In this document: positions 23,181 to 33,829 of the stretch, piece by piece
Layout of the letters: each line of letters starts with the position of its first letter
How positions within the stretch are numbered: position 1 is the first letter of the stretch
Assembly (NCBI RefSeq): GCF_000350225.1
Contig: NW_005179332.1
Span: 14,626-65,474, forward strand
Length of the DNA: 50,849 bases
DNA from: Chondrus crispus
Lineage: Eukaryota > Rhodophyta > Florideophyceae > Gigartinales > Gigartinaceae
Direction of reading: 5' to 3'
Notes under the pieces: model-generated
Databases searched by the model: none
What the model was told of the DNA's origin: nothing
Seen by the model: only the letters and a program-made list of their open reading frames with translations
Translations under genes and position numbers: made by a program

Positions 23181-24965
23181 TTGCCGACTTTGACTACACG
23201 CTATGCCGAACGCAGAACTGCATATGAAGGCACAGATTCTCCCGAAATGTTTTCGGAGGGTGCGACCGGCCAAGTGATGAAAGAGCTAGATAAGGTCACT
23301 CGGTGGCGCCGCGGAATCGACTATATCTGTGATCAAGTCATAGAAGCTCTGGAATGTCCTGTTGCTAATGTTTTCGTGTTTTTACAAGAACATTTGTCTC
23401 CAGATGTCATCTTGACTGAACAAAGTCTTGTTGACCGTCAAGTTTTCCATGCCGTGCGAAAGATAATGGAACTATCTGGTACTACTGCAGACCGCAGTAG
23501 ATGCGTATCAATGGCTAAGAAAATAGTCGATGCCCTTTATTCGGATTAGCCAGAAGTTTTAGAAGAAGCACGTAAAATGCTGGAAAACTTCAAACAATAT
23601 GGCACCCTCCGTCCTAATGCTCCCACCGCACGGAATAATTATTAAACTCAGACAGGCCGCGCAAACATGACGTATAGACCCAACGCTAACGCCACGAACC
23701 ATGACTCAGCCGTAAATGTAAGTGGTTCACACAGTCGACCTTGCCGGCGTGAAGTACCAGAGGTACCTGGGAGTCGTGAGCTAAACAATAATAATCCCCG
23801 ATCCCGGGTTGTGAATCAAAACCCACACCAGTCTAGATTGAGTCTTGCAAAGAAACGCCAATCAGAGGCAAGCGGATTCTCACAGCTCGGGAGCAAATTC
23901 TCAGGTTCACCTAGGACAGGACAACCCCTGCATGTTGTCAAGAAGAGGTTCATTGAACTGATTTTTGAGCAAGAAATCCCTCCAGATCAACAAGTACAGT
24001 TGAGACATAACTGTTTATCAGGAATTGCGAACGAATTCTTTTACTCATCGGTGCGCAACTCATCTCCTGCTATAGACGCAGCTTTTTCGCGGCTCGAAAG
24101 TCGTTTCGACTCCAAACAACACCAAGCCCAAGCCTTGAACTACCTCAAACGTCTAACATTCCTGGGTATAAAGAATGAAAAGGGATGCAGTGATATTGAA
24201 GTTTTTAACGAGGCACACGCTAGAAGCTTGGAGTACATACCTCAATGTGGACCTTCATTTCAAGGATGCCACCAAGATGGGCACATGTCAACGATTATGG
24301 CTGACATCGTAGACAGCGAAGACTGGGCAGAAGCTGTGCTGGCCGCGCGAATTACATCTGATGGCACCAGAAATTCAATGGATTACAACTCATTCTACAG
24401 TATGCTTACATCAGCCATGACACTTCGCGAAAATCGACAGAAGTCTCAACATCGCACTATTGATACTGTATTCTATGGCGAAAGGTATGGTTGAACCCCC
24501 ACCAAGTCCCGTAGTGGTCGCCTGGATCCCTCACGCCGAAAAGGACCACGCCGATCGCCCTCGGAACTTGTTGCACTCAGGGCCAGAACGAAGTGTTTAC
24601 GCTGCGGGCGTATCGGCCATTGGAAGGACGAGTGCCCAGACCGCAGTCAGTCCATGACCGAGATAAGTCGACCGCGTATCAGAGAAAAGGGAGGTAATGA
24701 CCGAGCTGCTGCAGAGATCCTTTTCGCAATTGCCACGGATGATGACGATTACAACGAATTCATCCAAACAACTGGACCGGAAATGCAAGAAGAGCACCCA
24801 CAAGGTAACAGTTTTGAAGTCATGCTGGCTGAAGAAGTGGGGACTGAAGACGCCGCCGTGAAACTCTGCTGTAACACATTTGAAACTTTGTTTGCTGCTG
24901 ACACGCCTCACACCTCGGAGCATCTTCATAACCAATTCGATACTTCCGAGGAGAAGGATTTTTAG
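23181..24965 (+). pseudogene. gag of copia element 1 (three in-frame stops)
   Basis: Gag forms the particle that packages element RNA. One frame runs through the region with stops at 23547 (TAG), 23643 (TAA) and 24492 (TGA), so the product is cut into pieces. The first in-frame ATG is at 23247. The segment after 23667 is helix-rich (LRHNCLSGIANEFF, SRLESRFDSKQ) as in Gag capsid regions. After the third stop the same frame encodes a canonical CCHC zinc knuckle, C-X2-C-X4-H-X4-C (CLRCGRIGHWKDEC, near 24594), used in RNA binding. An acidic linker follows until TAG at 24963. Decayed but well recognisable. Confidence 0.82.
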
Positions 24966-24998
24966 AATCCAGCGTGTTTGCCGTGGATCACACGCTGG
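24959..24998 (+). promoter_or_regulatory. Possible frameshift signal at the gag/pol junction of copia 1
   Basis: The gag frame ends TTT TAG inside a run of five T (24959-24963). Six bases after the last TTT codon a 9-bp perfect stem begins (24969-24977 CCAGCGTGT pairing with 24990-24998 ACACGCTGG, 12-base loop). The protease frame that follows is in the -1 frame relative to gag. Geometry resembles a programmed -1 shift, but the T run is not a standard heptamer in the gag frame, there is a further in-frame TAG at 25124, and copia element 2 has gag and protease in one frame. An ordinary indel is equally possible. Confidence 0.3.
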
Positions 24999-25198
24999 CA
25001 AATGAAGTTCCACCGGCTCGCACCCCGTACCGCTCACACACTTCATCCACTACTACGATCCGAGCAGGGGTTGCCCCAGCTATTTTTCTTGCTAATAGAA
25101 GGCACCACATAGGTTACTTCCGATAGAAAAGAAAGCATCCTTGCTCTACAGTTCCGGCAAATGTTCAAGATCTCTCGCTGTCACTCCGAAACGCGCGT

Positions 25199-26773
25199 GT
25201 GTATGCCTCCAGTCGGGCTCCTCGTTTTCATGGGGCCTGCATGGACATTGGATCCCCCCGATCCCTCATCGGCATGAACCAAGCACGTGCGTACTGTCGT
25301 GAAATGGGACTGAGATTACAAACAACCCCCTCATCTGAGACCTTCCGCTTCGGTACATATCCTACAAAGTCCATCGGAAAGAAGACTATCATTCTTCCCA
25401 CGCCAGGCCAGACGCTCCCAGTTCTTGTCCAGGTCGGGGCTGAAGATATTCCCCTATTGATTGGATTGGATGTCATGGACCGATACGCGTTGAAACCTCT
25501 CGTCATTGAGAACGCGCTGGAAAGCGTGAGGGAAAAGTGGAAGATACCTCTGAAGCGGACATTTGGCCACTTGTACATGTGCTGGACCCCCACCATGTTC
25601 CAAACATTCTACACTCGACCCCAGCTAGAGAGACTCCACAAACACCGCCTGCACCCCTCTGCCAGAAAGCTTTACGAATTGTGGCGAAAATCGAATACCA
25701 AGAAACTCCCTTCGGAAACTCTGGACACACTGCGGGAAATATCAGAGGCATGCAAAACATGTGTCATGTATTCACCACGATAGGTTACCTTCCAAATACG
25801 CCAACCAGATAGAATCAAGTTCAATCAACGTGTCATACTTGATCTTATGTTCCTTAAGGGCAAGAAAGGAATCAATCGACCAGTACTGCATGTCATCGAT
25901 GCCGGAACCCGATTTAGCGCAGCGCAATTTCTAAAAGCCTCTGATGTGGATACTGTATGGAATACATTTCTCAGGGCATGGTCATCTGCGTACATCGGCT
26001 ACCCCGAAAGCATGTTGACAGACAAAGGTTCAATCTTCCTATCCAAAGAATGGCGTTATAATTGCGACCGCGTAGACATTTCCTTGCAAAACACGGGTAC
26101 AGAGAGCCATAATTCCTTAGGTATTGGAGAAAAATACCACTCGACATTGCGCACGATTTACAATAAGGTGGCCCATGAGCACCCAGATCTAGCAAGAGAT
26201 GTCGCTCTGGCCCTTTCTGTACAAGCGATGAACTGTACGGTTGGACCACATGGACTCGTCCCGTCACTGTTGGTTTTTGGAGTTCTTCCCAAGCTCCCTT
26301 TGGGTCCTGTTAAGTCATTCCCAGCACAACGAGAAAGGATGAGGGCCGCCCCAACCGCTCGGGAGGAATACGAACGCTATGTATCAAAGGCACTCGTGGT
26401 AAGAGGTCTCTGATCACGCTCTCCACCGGCCTCCAATCATGTTTACACACCTGGAGATTTCGTGTATGCATATCGAGAACGATTAAGACACTATACGGGT
26501 ACCCACCTCATTTCATCCGTAGACGAAAAATGCGTACGAATTCACACAAGTGAGCGCACAGGCCCCCGACCTTTCAATAACGCGCAATTGCGCCCAGCAC
26601 CGATTGCCCGGCACCCCACATACGACGAACAACTTTCATCCATGGATAGCCCAGCCCTCACTATATTTCATACCGAAACGATAAGTCCCAGAGACCCGCG
26701 TTCGGAACAATTCAGTGACGCAAAAAGAAAAGAAATTCTCGGTGTCATCGAAAAGGGAACCTTTGTGGGATAA
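25199..26773 (+). pseudogene. Protease and integrase of copia element 1
   Basis: One frame with stops at 25781 (TAG) and 26411 (TGA). Near residue 18 of the first segment is the aspartic protease motif position CMDIGSPRSLIG. The usual D-S/T-G-A is D-I-G-S here, so activity is doubtful. IPLLIGLDVMDRYAL matches the second half of the family protease. The integrase zinc region and core follow, with Asp in VIDAG (near 25898), Asp in LTDKGS (near 26021) and Glu in GIGEKYH (near 26129), a DDE set. The last segment, 26462-26773, is the integrase tail and the start of reverse transcriptase (VIEKGTF), cut by the gypsy LTR at 26764. The last codons before 26773 are gypsy sequence. Confidence 0.85.
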
Positions 26774-27427
26774 CGCCTCTCCGCCCTGGGTTGGTTGAGA
26801 GGTGGAGGCTTTCGGGAGGGAGCACGCGGCGCGGACGCGACGCGCTAATTGAACCGATCGGACGAGCTCGTGAAAAGAGAGTGGCTCACTGGCCGGTTAC
26901 GCGCAGTCGCCCCGTGGTGCGTGAACGGGAGCGACCGGTAACGGGTTAGAAGCCAGCGCGCGCGATAGACAACCGAAACGGACGTACGTAGGCGCGAAAA
27001 GGACGGGGGCGAGCTTGCCCCAGTTTACTAGTAGGGACGGGTGTCAGGTCTTAACCTCTCAGAGGGACGCCTCGGACACCTGTCCCAGTATAGAGTACCT
27101 GCCGCCTAGTGCGTACCAGGTACTGTACGCCATTGAAAAACTAGCGACTCAATTCCTAATTTCCGCGCAGACGCTGCAGCTACACGTGTGTACTACTGTG
27201 CACACGTGCTGCTTACAGACTACCGCACGGATGCCACGTGTGCTATCGTACACGCGTAATACTAGCAGACTACCGCTTGGCCGACACGTGCACTACTGTA
27301 CACGTACGCCAGATTACGACCGCTCGGAACGCGCGCGCGCTCGCTACACGTGGGCACAACCGCCCACGTGTATACCGTACACGGCCGTCCGATGACCTCC
27401 GCGCGCTCGCGCCGGTCGTTATACTAC
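26764..27427 (-). repeat. 3' LTR of the gypsy element
   Basis: 664 bp, same length as the other LTR. The segment 27181-27370 carries six CACGTG palindromes at 27183, 27203, 27235, 27285, 27347 and 27365. Part of this lies in an imperfect 50-bp direct repeat (AGACTACCGC at 27217 and 27267). Confidence 0.93.
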
Positions 27428-27444
27428 GGACCTCTCCCCTTAGC
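27428..27444 (-). other. Candidate polypurine tract of the gypsy element
   Basis: Immediately before the 3' LTR the minus strand reads CTAAGGGGAGAGGTCC, a purine-rich tract expected to prime plus-strand DNA synthesis. Its position fixes the LTR edge at 27427. Confidence 0.6.
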
Positions 27445-27519
27445 TTTCGCTGCGTCCCCGTAGCGACCCTCTACTCTACCACGCGGTTCCGTTCCGGACG
27501 TTTCCCTCTATCGCGCGCG

Positions 27520-29337
27520 ATGCGGGGACAGAAACCCCTCCGTGCGGACGATCATGCCCCCTGGCTCGTCGGCGAGCTGGCGGTATATAACGCCGCGGGT
27601 TCATCCAATTCGGAGATCGTGTCTTCCGATTCTCCCCACGCGATCCACACTGACTCCCCAATTCTTCCCCAACACTCCCCTGCGAACTCAGAAACCTCCT
27701 CCAACAGCGAGGATGACATCCCCTACAGCAGCTCTTCAACCAACCGATGGACGGTCATCGCGACACCTCTGCCGGGCGCGCGTACAGTCAGCCGTAGAGC
27801 CCGCCTCGGGCTCCGGCGGCGGCGCCGGTCGATCCCACCTTCCAACCGCGGCGACGCCTTCGAGACGGCCTGCAACCGTCTACTGGAGTGGCGGGGCCCG
27901 CGCAAGCGCCAATTGATTCGCCCGTACCGGTCGGTTCACCACCGCTGGGCGCCCAAGCGACACAGTCCTCGCCGCTGCCCCTCGCGGGCGCGGCTCCAAG
28001 AACGGTTGAGGCCGATCCGGGGCTCCCCGTGGAGCTGCCACCGCCTCCCATGTCGCCGCTTCCCGCTGCGGGCACAGCGCTCACAAGGGCCGCTTCCGAG
28101 GCGCCGTATGCGGCGCCGGCGCCGTCGAGTAGCGTAGCGCTTCCGCCGGCCGGACGGGGGCCGACAACGTCGCTGGGGCAGGTATTCACCGCCCCGAGTA
28201 CCCCGGCCTGGCTGCGCAGCGTCGTCGACTCCGTGCGGTCACTGTGGCCCGGGTCCTCGATGGACCACCGCCGCCGGCGCGCACGCCGACGCGCGGCGGG
28301 CTGCAAGCCTCCGATTGCGGTCGAGGAAAACGTCCAGCAGAACTTTCTGGACGCGGCGAGGTTCGCGGCAATTCCGATGGTACGCGCGATCAAGACTCCG
28401 TCCGGGCGCGGTGCCGTGGCGCAAGAGAACCGCGCCGGCGCGTGGAAGGCGCGATGGCGTCACGCTCCGTGTCGGACGCCGGCCGCGGCGGGCAGTGACT
28501 TGCTCTATGTCCGCTGCGAGGGCGAGGAAAAGTACCACGTCTCGCTGCTGAACCTCTTCGGTCGGTATCGCCGCTACCAGGGCCTCGCGTCCGACGTCCG
28601 CTTGGTGGCCTTTTCGCGGCCTTTCGACAGCTGGTACAGCATTGCGAACCGAGCGCGGTGGGGTGAGGACGCAGCGCGCGAGAGTCGGCTGCGCTGGCGC
28701 CGGGTGGACGATTTCTTTATTCCACATGTGGCACAGCACCGAGTTTTTCTCGGTGCCCAGCGCAGCGCGGCGCGGCCTGTACCGCGAACTCCCGACGAAC
28801 TGGTCGACGTTCGAGGCACCGGAGTACCTGTGCGTACCGACGCCGAGCGTCATGGCGTACGTGGCAGCGCATTGGTTGCCGCTCGGCCGATCGGAATCCG
28901 CGGAAACGGATCGGACGCGCGTCTTGGTGCACACGATCGTGCTTTCCGAATGGCCCGTCTTGGCCTTCCTGTGCTTCTTACACGCCGCTCGCGAAGGACT
29001 GCCGTTCTTCACGAAGTGTCCCGCCCCGCGGCTGATCGCACGGCTCGAGGAACCGTTCGGTGAGCGCGGTGTGCTCTTCCGCCTCTCGGCGGGGCTCATC
29101 GACTTAATCCGCTCGGTCGGTATCGCGGAGATCCTCGAGTGTACTGCATTTGACGCAACGTACGGGACGCAGCTGTTGGCCTTCACCGAGGGTATGGATT
29201 GGAGCGGTCGACCGGACTTCGTGTGGTTCAGCTGGAACCAGCGGTGCACCTTACCGATGCCCTCCGGAGCCGAGGCCGAGACCGGTGCCGATGGTGGCGT
29301 GCCCGCCCTTCGCGCGTACGCCAATACCGGTCGATAA
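27520..29337 (+). pseudogene. Extra ORF antisense to pol in the gypsy element, transposase-like end
   Basis: Between the chromodomain and the 3' LTR lies ~1.8 kb with coding character on the opposite strand. Pieces: 27520 onward (ATG; NSEDDIPYSSSSTNRW), then a Pro/Ala-rich frame 27888-28730 (AWLRSVVDSVRSLWPG, CEGEEKYHVSLLNLFGRYRRYQGL), then 28642-29337 after a frame change near 28700. The last part has FRLSAGLIDLIRSVGIAEIL followed by FDATYGTQLLAF, which resembles the first catalytic Asp region of MULE-type DDE transposases (D-x-T-Y/F-x-T). The fragment stops at the chromodomain, so the remaining catalytic residues are absent. Either a captured transposase/host gene fragment or a family-specific antisense ORF. 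The final ~30 codons overlap the chromodomain antisense. Confidence 0.45.
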
Positions 29338-29461
29338 ACGGCTGCGAGAGCCCCTCGGAGGGCTCATAGGTATCGTCAGAAGCGGCGTACCGGTACCAGA
29401 GAACCTTGTACTCGATGCCGCCGCGGGTCATACGGTGTCCGACGATGCGGTCAACGACGTA
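29228..29461 (-). pseudogene. Integrase chromodomain, cut off by a TAA
   Basis: Directly after the TAA at 29462 and in the same frame lies a chromodomain: YVVDRIVGHR, GIEYKVLWYRY, DDTYEPSEGL and FIDRYW, with the aromatic and Trp positions of the chromobox. In chromoviruses this domain, at the integrase C-terminus, steers insertion to marked chromatin. The stop would give an integrase without it unless it is read through. The last ~28 codons, rich in Arg and His, are probably not part of the domain. Confidence 0.85.
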
Positions 29462-31534
29462 TTACGCGCGGTGCGTTGCGGCTTGTGCGTCCGATGCGGA
29501 TGGAATGGCCGAGGTGACAGTATCCCCCGGCCCGCGCGGCATTTTCGTGACGCAGTCGATGCTCACTCGGTTCTCCACACCGTCGTGCTCGATGACGACA
29601 GTGGTGTCCGTAGCGGAGCGCACGCGAAACGGCTCCTCTGTCTTCGGTAGAAGTTTGACAGAGAGCTCGTCCGTTCCGGTCGTACCTTGCGCACACGTGC
29701 GTCGCTCGACGCTTGTCAACGAGCGGGGCGAGCGATCAACGTAGGCAAAATCGCCCGCCACAACGACCGGACGGAAGCGGACTTTCTTGTCAAAATCGTC
29801 CTTGTACCGCTTTTGCGACGCGGTTAATTTCGTGCGAGCACGGTCGAGCGCGTCGCGAAGCTTGCGCAGCGTGGCGCGCTTGTACTGCACCGGGGTCCGC
29901 GGGTACTCTAGATGGGTCCCCGCATCCTGCGGTTCAGTACCGCGGAGGATTAAACCGGTCGGTGGCCGCGTTAACACCAGGTCGAACGGAGTCGTCTCCG
30001 TCGACCTGTGGACCTGCGTATTGTTCGCGAAGGTCAGCGGCTGCACGTAGTCGTCCCAATCGCGCTGGTGCTCCTCTACGTAGTGCCGGAGGCGTTGCAC
30101 CAGCGTGCGATTGAACCGTTCGGTCTGCCCATTCGACTGGGGGTGGTAGGCTATCGTGAGATAATGCCGCACCCCCAGGAGGGCGCATACCGCGTCGAAG
30201 AATTTTGCAGTGAATTGAGGGCCATTGTCGGTTAGTACGTAGCGCGGCGCTCCGTAAACGTAGACCCAGTTGTCCAAAAACGCGTTTGCGACGACCGAAG
30301 CGGTTGTGGTCCGGAGCGGGATACTGCGCGTTAGCATGGAGAACCGGTCGGTAATTACCAACAAGTGTTGGTTTGCGTGCGCGGTCTTGGGCAGGGGCCC
30401 CAGGAGGTCCAACGCGACAAACTCCACGGGGCCCGCCGCGGGGAACAGCTTGAGATCCTTTTGGTTCTTGAAAAGCGTCCCGCGGGTCGCAGCACACGAG
30501 GTGCAATTCCGTACGGTCGAAAACGCGTCGCTGGCCATGTGTGGCCAGTAGTACTCCCTGCGAAGGGTGTAGTACATACGCGTCGCTCCCGGGTGACGTG
30601 CCAACCTCGGATGGTGTGCCAGGTACAGTACCCAGGGGCGCAACCGAGTCGGTACCACGCTCTGCAGGGTCCCGTCGAGCGGGGACGTCTTCACGAGAAA
30701 TCCGTAACGGTCGATGTCGAACTTCGAGTTCGGCGTCCCGACGGTTTCCGCGACGAAGCGACAGAAGGCGTCTTCAGCTTGTTCGCATAGAAATTCCTCA
30801 ACCGAGATGGACGCAGCGTCGCGTTCCTCGGGAGTTATCGGGAGCGCGTGACAACCGTCCAGACGGTCTTGCGACGGGTCCCAGTGCACATTGTCCAGGA
30901 GGGCCTCGCTGCCCTCATCGTACCGGACCGCGAAGCACGGGACCTCATCGTCAACCGGTTCGGTGTCTCCTCCATCGGTACGTAAGCGCGATACGCCGTC
31001 TGCGAGTTGGTGCTTGATGCCTGGGCGGTACTGTGCCTCGTAGTCGTACTCCGCCAAGCGCAGGCGCCAGCGAGCGAGCCGACCGGAACTGTCCGCTAAA
31101 TTGAGGACCCACCGTAGGGCCTCGTGATCCGTGCGGAGGTTGAACGCGCTCCCGTATAGGTACGGCCGTAGGGTGAGGATGCTCCACACTACGGCCCAGC
31201 ATTCCTTTTCGGTTGTGGTATAATTGCGCTCCGCATCGGTCAAGGCGCGGCTCCAATATCCGATCGGTCGAGTACCTCCATCGGGTTGCTCCTGTAGAAG
31301 GGCGCAACCCACTTGGTGTCCGCACGCGTCGGTGTTCAGCGTATATTTCCGTCCGTGGCGGGGCAGCGCGAGGATTGGCGGCGACACGAGGCGCCGCTTC
31401 AATTCCTCAAACGCTGCGTATTCCGCATCGGTTAATATCTCGAACTCGTAGGGATGATTCTTGCCGGTCCTTTTATTCAGCCGCGCGGCAATCTTGGCGA
31501 ATCCTTGCACAAACTGTCGGTAAACGTTGCACAT
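29462..31534 (-). pseudogene. RNase H and integrase of the gypsy element
   Basis: A long open frame of 690 codons. RNase H comes first (LNTDACGHQVGCALLQ, YTTTEKECWAVVW, LRTDHEAL). Integrase follows, with an HHCC zinc region (HHPRLARHPG ... CTSC near 30490-30600) and core DDE residues in VALDLLGPL, LTDNGPQF and NGQTERFNRTL (near 30420, 30225, 30110). The GPY/F-type tail region follows (KRYKDDFDKKVRFRPVVVAGDFAYVDR). The frame ends at TAA 29462-29464, immediately before a chromodomain in the same frame, so the stop separates integrase from its targeting module. This is the least damaged part of the element. Confidence 0.92.
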
Positions 31535-31539
31535 CCCGA

Positions 31540-32235
31540 GAAAGGATCGCAGTTCCGTTTGGTTCGTAGGCGCGCGCGCTCGATCGCGATGACGTTGCGT
31601 CGTTCAACCTCCAACCGTCCCGGACGGATGACGTGCCCGAGACAGGTTACGGAGGTGTCGAAAAACGCGCACTTCGCTAATTTTAGCGACACGCCCGCGG
31701 TATGTAGCAGCCGTAGTACCTCGCGCACGTGCGTCATATGTTCCGTAACGGTTCGCGAGTAGACAATGACGTCATCGAGGTAGACCAGCGCGGTCTCCCA
31801 TTTCACGCGAGACAGGATGATGTCGACCGCTCGTTGAAATGTTGCGGGCGCCTTTTTGAGACCGAACGGCATGTGTAGAAAGCGGTAGAGGCCCGAATGC
31901 GACGCGAACGTAGTTTTATCGCGGTCCTCCTCGGCGATCTCCACCTGCCAATACCCGCTATTACAGTCTAGCGTGGTAAAGACAGTGACATCGCCGAGCG
32001 AGTCGATGCATTCGTCTATGCGCGCTAGTGGGTAGGAGTCGCGAACCATAACGGCGTTTAGCTTGCGATAGTCCACGCAGAACCGCATGGTCCCGTCCAT
32101 TTTAGGGACGAAGACCACGGGGCTCGCCCACTCGGCCGATGTCGGTTCGATGACTCCCGCGCGCAGCATGCGGTCGATTTCCTTCTTCTCTTTCTCGCGA
32201 GATGGGTCCGGCTCGGTAGGGTGCTTGGTAGATCG
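31540..32235 (-). pseudogene. Reverse transcriptase of the gypsy element
   Basis: Reverse transcriptase copies element RNA into DNA. In one frame: MRFCVDYRKLNAV, DSYPLARID, VFTTLDCNSGYWQVEI (first catalytic Asp), FASHSGLYRFLHMPFGLKKAP, and the catalytic YLDDVIVYS at about 31760-31790. The frame is entered after a break near 32220 and left by another near 31560, just before the thumb and connection motif NVYRQFVQGF. The polymerase core itself is uninterrupted. Confidence 0.92.
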
Positions 32236-33250
32236 GCTTCGCACCGGGCTTCAGCTCGAAGCGATGCTTCGTAGCATCGATCTTACCCAAGTGGGCGGAC
32301 CACATGTCCTCAAACTCGGACAGCATGTCCGTAATTTCCGACCGGACGGTACTGTCTTCTGCGCCAATGTGGACGTCTTCTTCCCAAGATCGGGTCTTCT
32401 CCGCGTCCGTATCGGTCCGCTCATCCGCGTTAGCGGGATTGCCACTGTGGGCGTCGTCCGTTTCCGGTTCTTTGCGTCGCGCGCCTCCTCCCGTAGCGGT
32501 CGTGGATTTAATTCTGCTATCGTCCGTAACCGGTCCTTCTCGTTGCGCACATTCCCCCGCGGGTGAAGAATTAATCCTGCCTTCGTCTGTGGCGGATTCT
32601 TTGCGACGCGCGTATCCTTCCGTAGCGGTGGAGGATTTTCTTCTGCCATCGTCCGTAACTGGTTGTTCGTGTCGCGCCTGTTCCTCCGTAGCGGTCGAGG
32701 ACTTATTTTTGTTCCCTCCCCCTTCCTTAGCGTCGGCCTCTCCGGGGGCCGACACGCCAAGGGTCAGTGTGTGTGTGGGGGATGGCAACGCGAGACCGAC
32801 AACGGTATGCTTGGGGACGTGGACCGCGCGGTTTCCGAAGTTGCTAACGAGCACCGTAAACCGCTCGCTCAGGAAGAGGTCCATGAACCCCTGGGCCATC
32901 AGGCATAAATTCTTATGCGCCGTTTTGGGGCGGTGCTTTTGCAGGAAGCAAAGCCCCCCAAACGGTGTTGCGACGCGTACCATCGCTTGGGTCATCGGGG
33001 GTATCGTAACCCCTCTGACCACGCGAATTTTCCGTGACGGTACGTTCGTCGGGAACTGCGCGCGCTTCCGGTCGGCCGAATTTTCCTCCTGCAGGAGCTG
33101 CTGCGACGGTCCCCTCGAGGCCATCTTGCGGTCGTGCCTCGAGGGTGTGACTTCCGTCAGCGCTACGGACGGCGCATGATGGAACAGCACCTTCCTCTGC
33201 GGTGGCAGGATCGCCTTCACGTGGCGATCCAGGAACGTGGTTCCGAGGAT
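32220..33250 (-). pseudogene. Protease-reverse transcriptase linker with 22-residue repeats
   Basis: Same frame as the second half of the protease. It contains four imperfect tandem repeats of about 22 residues (about 32445-32710), recognised by recurring KSSTATE, ARRKE and VTDDGR-like blocks; these are charged and probably unstructured. The N-terminal edge of reverse transcriptase follows (FELKPGAKPIYQAPYR near 32220-32270), where the frame breaks. Such long variable linkers are unusual between protease and reverse transcriptase. Confidence 0.75.
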
Positions 33251-33792
33251 ACAGTCCACCGCAAGGTTGGTGACGACCAAGAACGGTACGCGCGCGACGA
33301 ACTCACCAATCCGGACGTACAGTTTGAGCTTGCTGAGGGCCTTCATCGACCTACTCGAAGCGTCGATGACGGCGGGCTCCGCGCGGAGTGGATGGCAGCG
33401 CGCCACGGTTCTGCCAAACAGCGTAAGTGGATTAGATTCGGGCCGGCGCCCGAATCTAGAACCGGCGTGATGGCGCGCATCATCGCCCGTCGTTGTCCGA
33501 CCGTTGCGGGGATCTTATAATTTTGCTTCTTGGAGAAGCAAATTGCCGCTTCGTCCGTTCTGCTCTGCGATTGCGCGCGCACCGAAGCGGTCGACGGGGT
33601 GCCTTGTTTATTGAGGCTTGGCACGGGGAGGATCGTCGACGCCTCTACGCGTCCTCTCCGGCTTCCCCCGTCAACCCAAGGTCCTCGGATCCCTCGTCCG
33701 TCAGCGGTAGCGCGGGTTCTTTCGATTGGACGGTCTCGCGCGGCTCGACCACGTTGATGCCCGTGGGAGCCTGCGCAGGCGAATTTCGCCAC
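33250..33792 (-). pseudogene. Protease of the gypsy element (frame break inside)
   Basis: The aspartic protease motif VLDSGAGPNLI lies at about 33424-33462 in one frame. The flap and second half (LYVRIGEFVARVPFLVVTNLAVDCILG, with the ILG motif) continue in a different frame from about 33400. An indel therefore lies between roughly 33370 and 33400. The catalytic D-S-G-A is intact. The region 33793-33829 separates it from the gag stop. Confidence 0.8.
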
Positions 33793-33829
33793 GCGGTCGG
33801 CGGTTGACGCTCGAAGGGCGAACCCGGGC

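Noticed and set aside
27788..28393. Long open frames on the minus strand between chromodomain and 3' LTR (also 28239-29324)
   Set aside because: In GC-rich DNA long antisense frames are common. The opposite-strand frames have better protein character, so these are treated as shadows.
32304..33179. 291-codon plus-strand frame opposite the gypsy linker
   Set aside because: It mirrors the repeated protease-reverse transcriptase linker and is explained by high GC and the tandem repeats.
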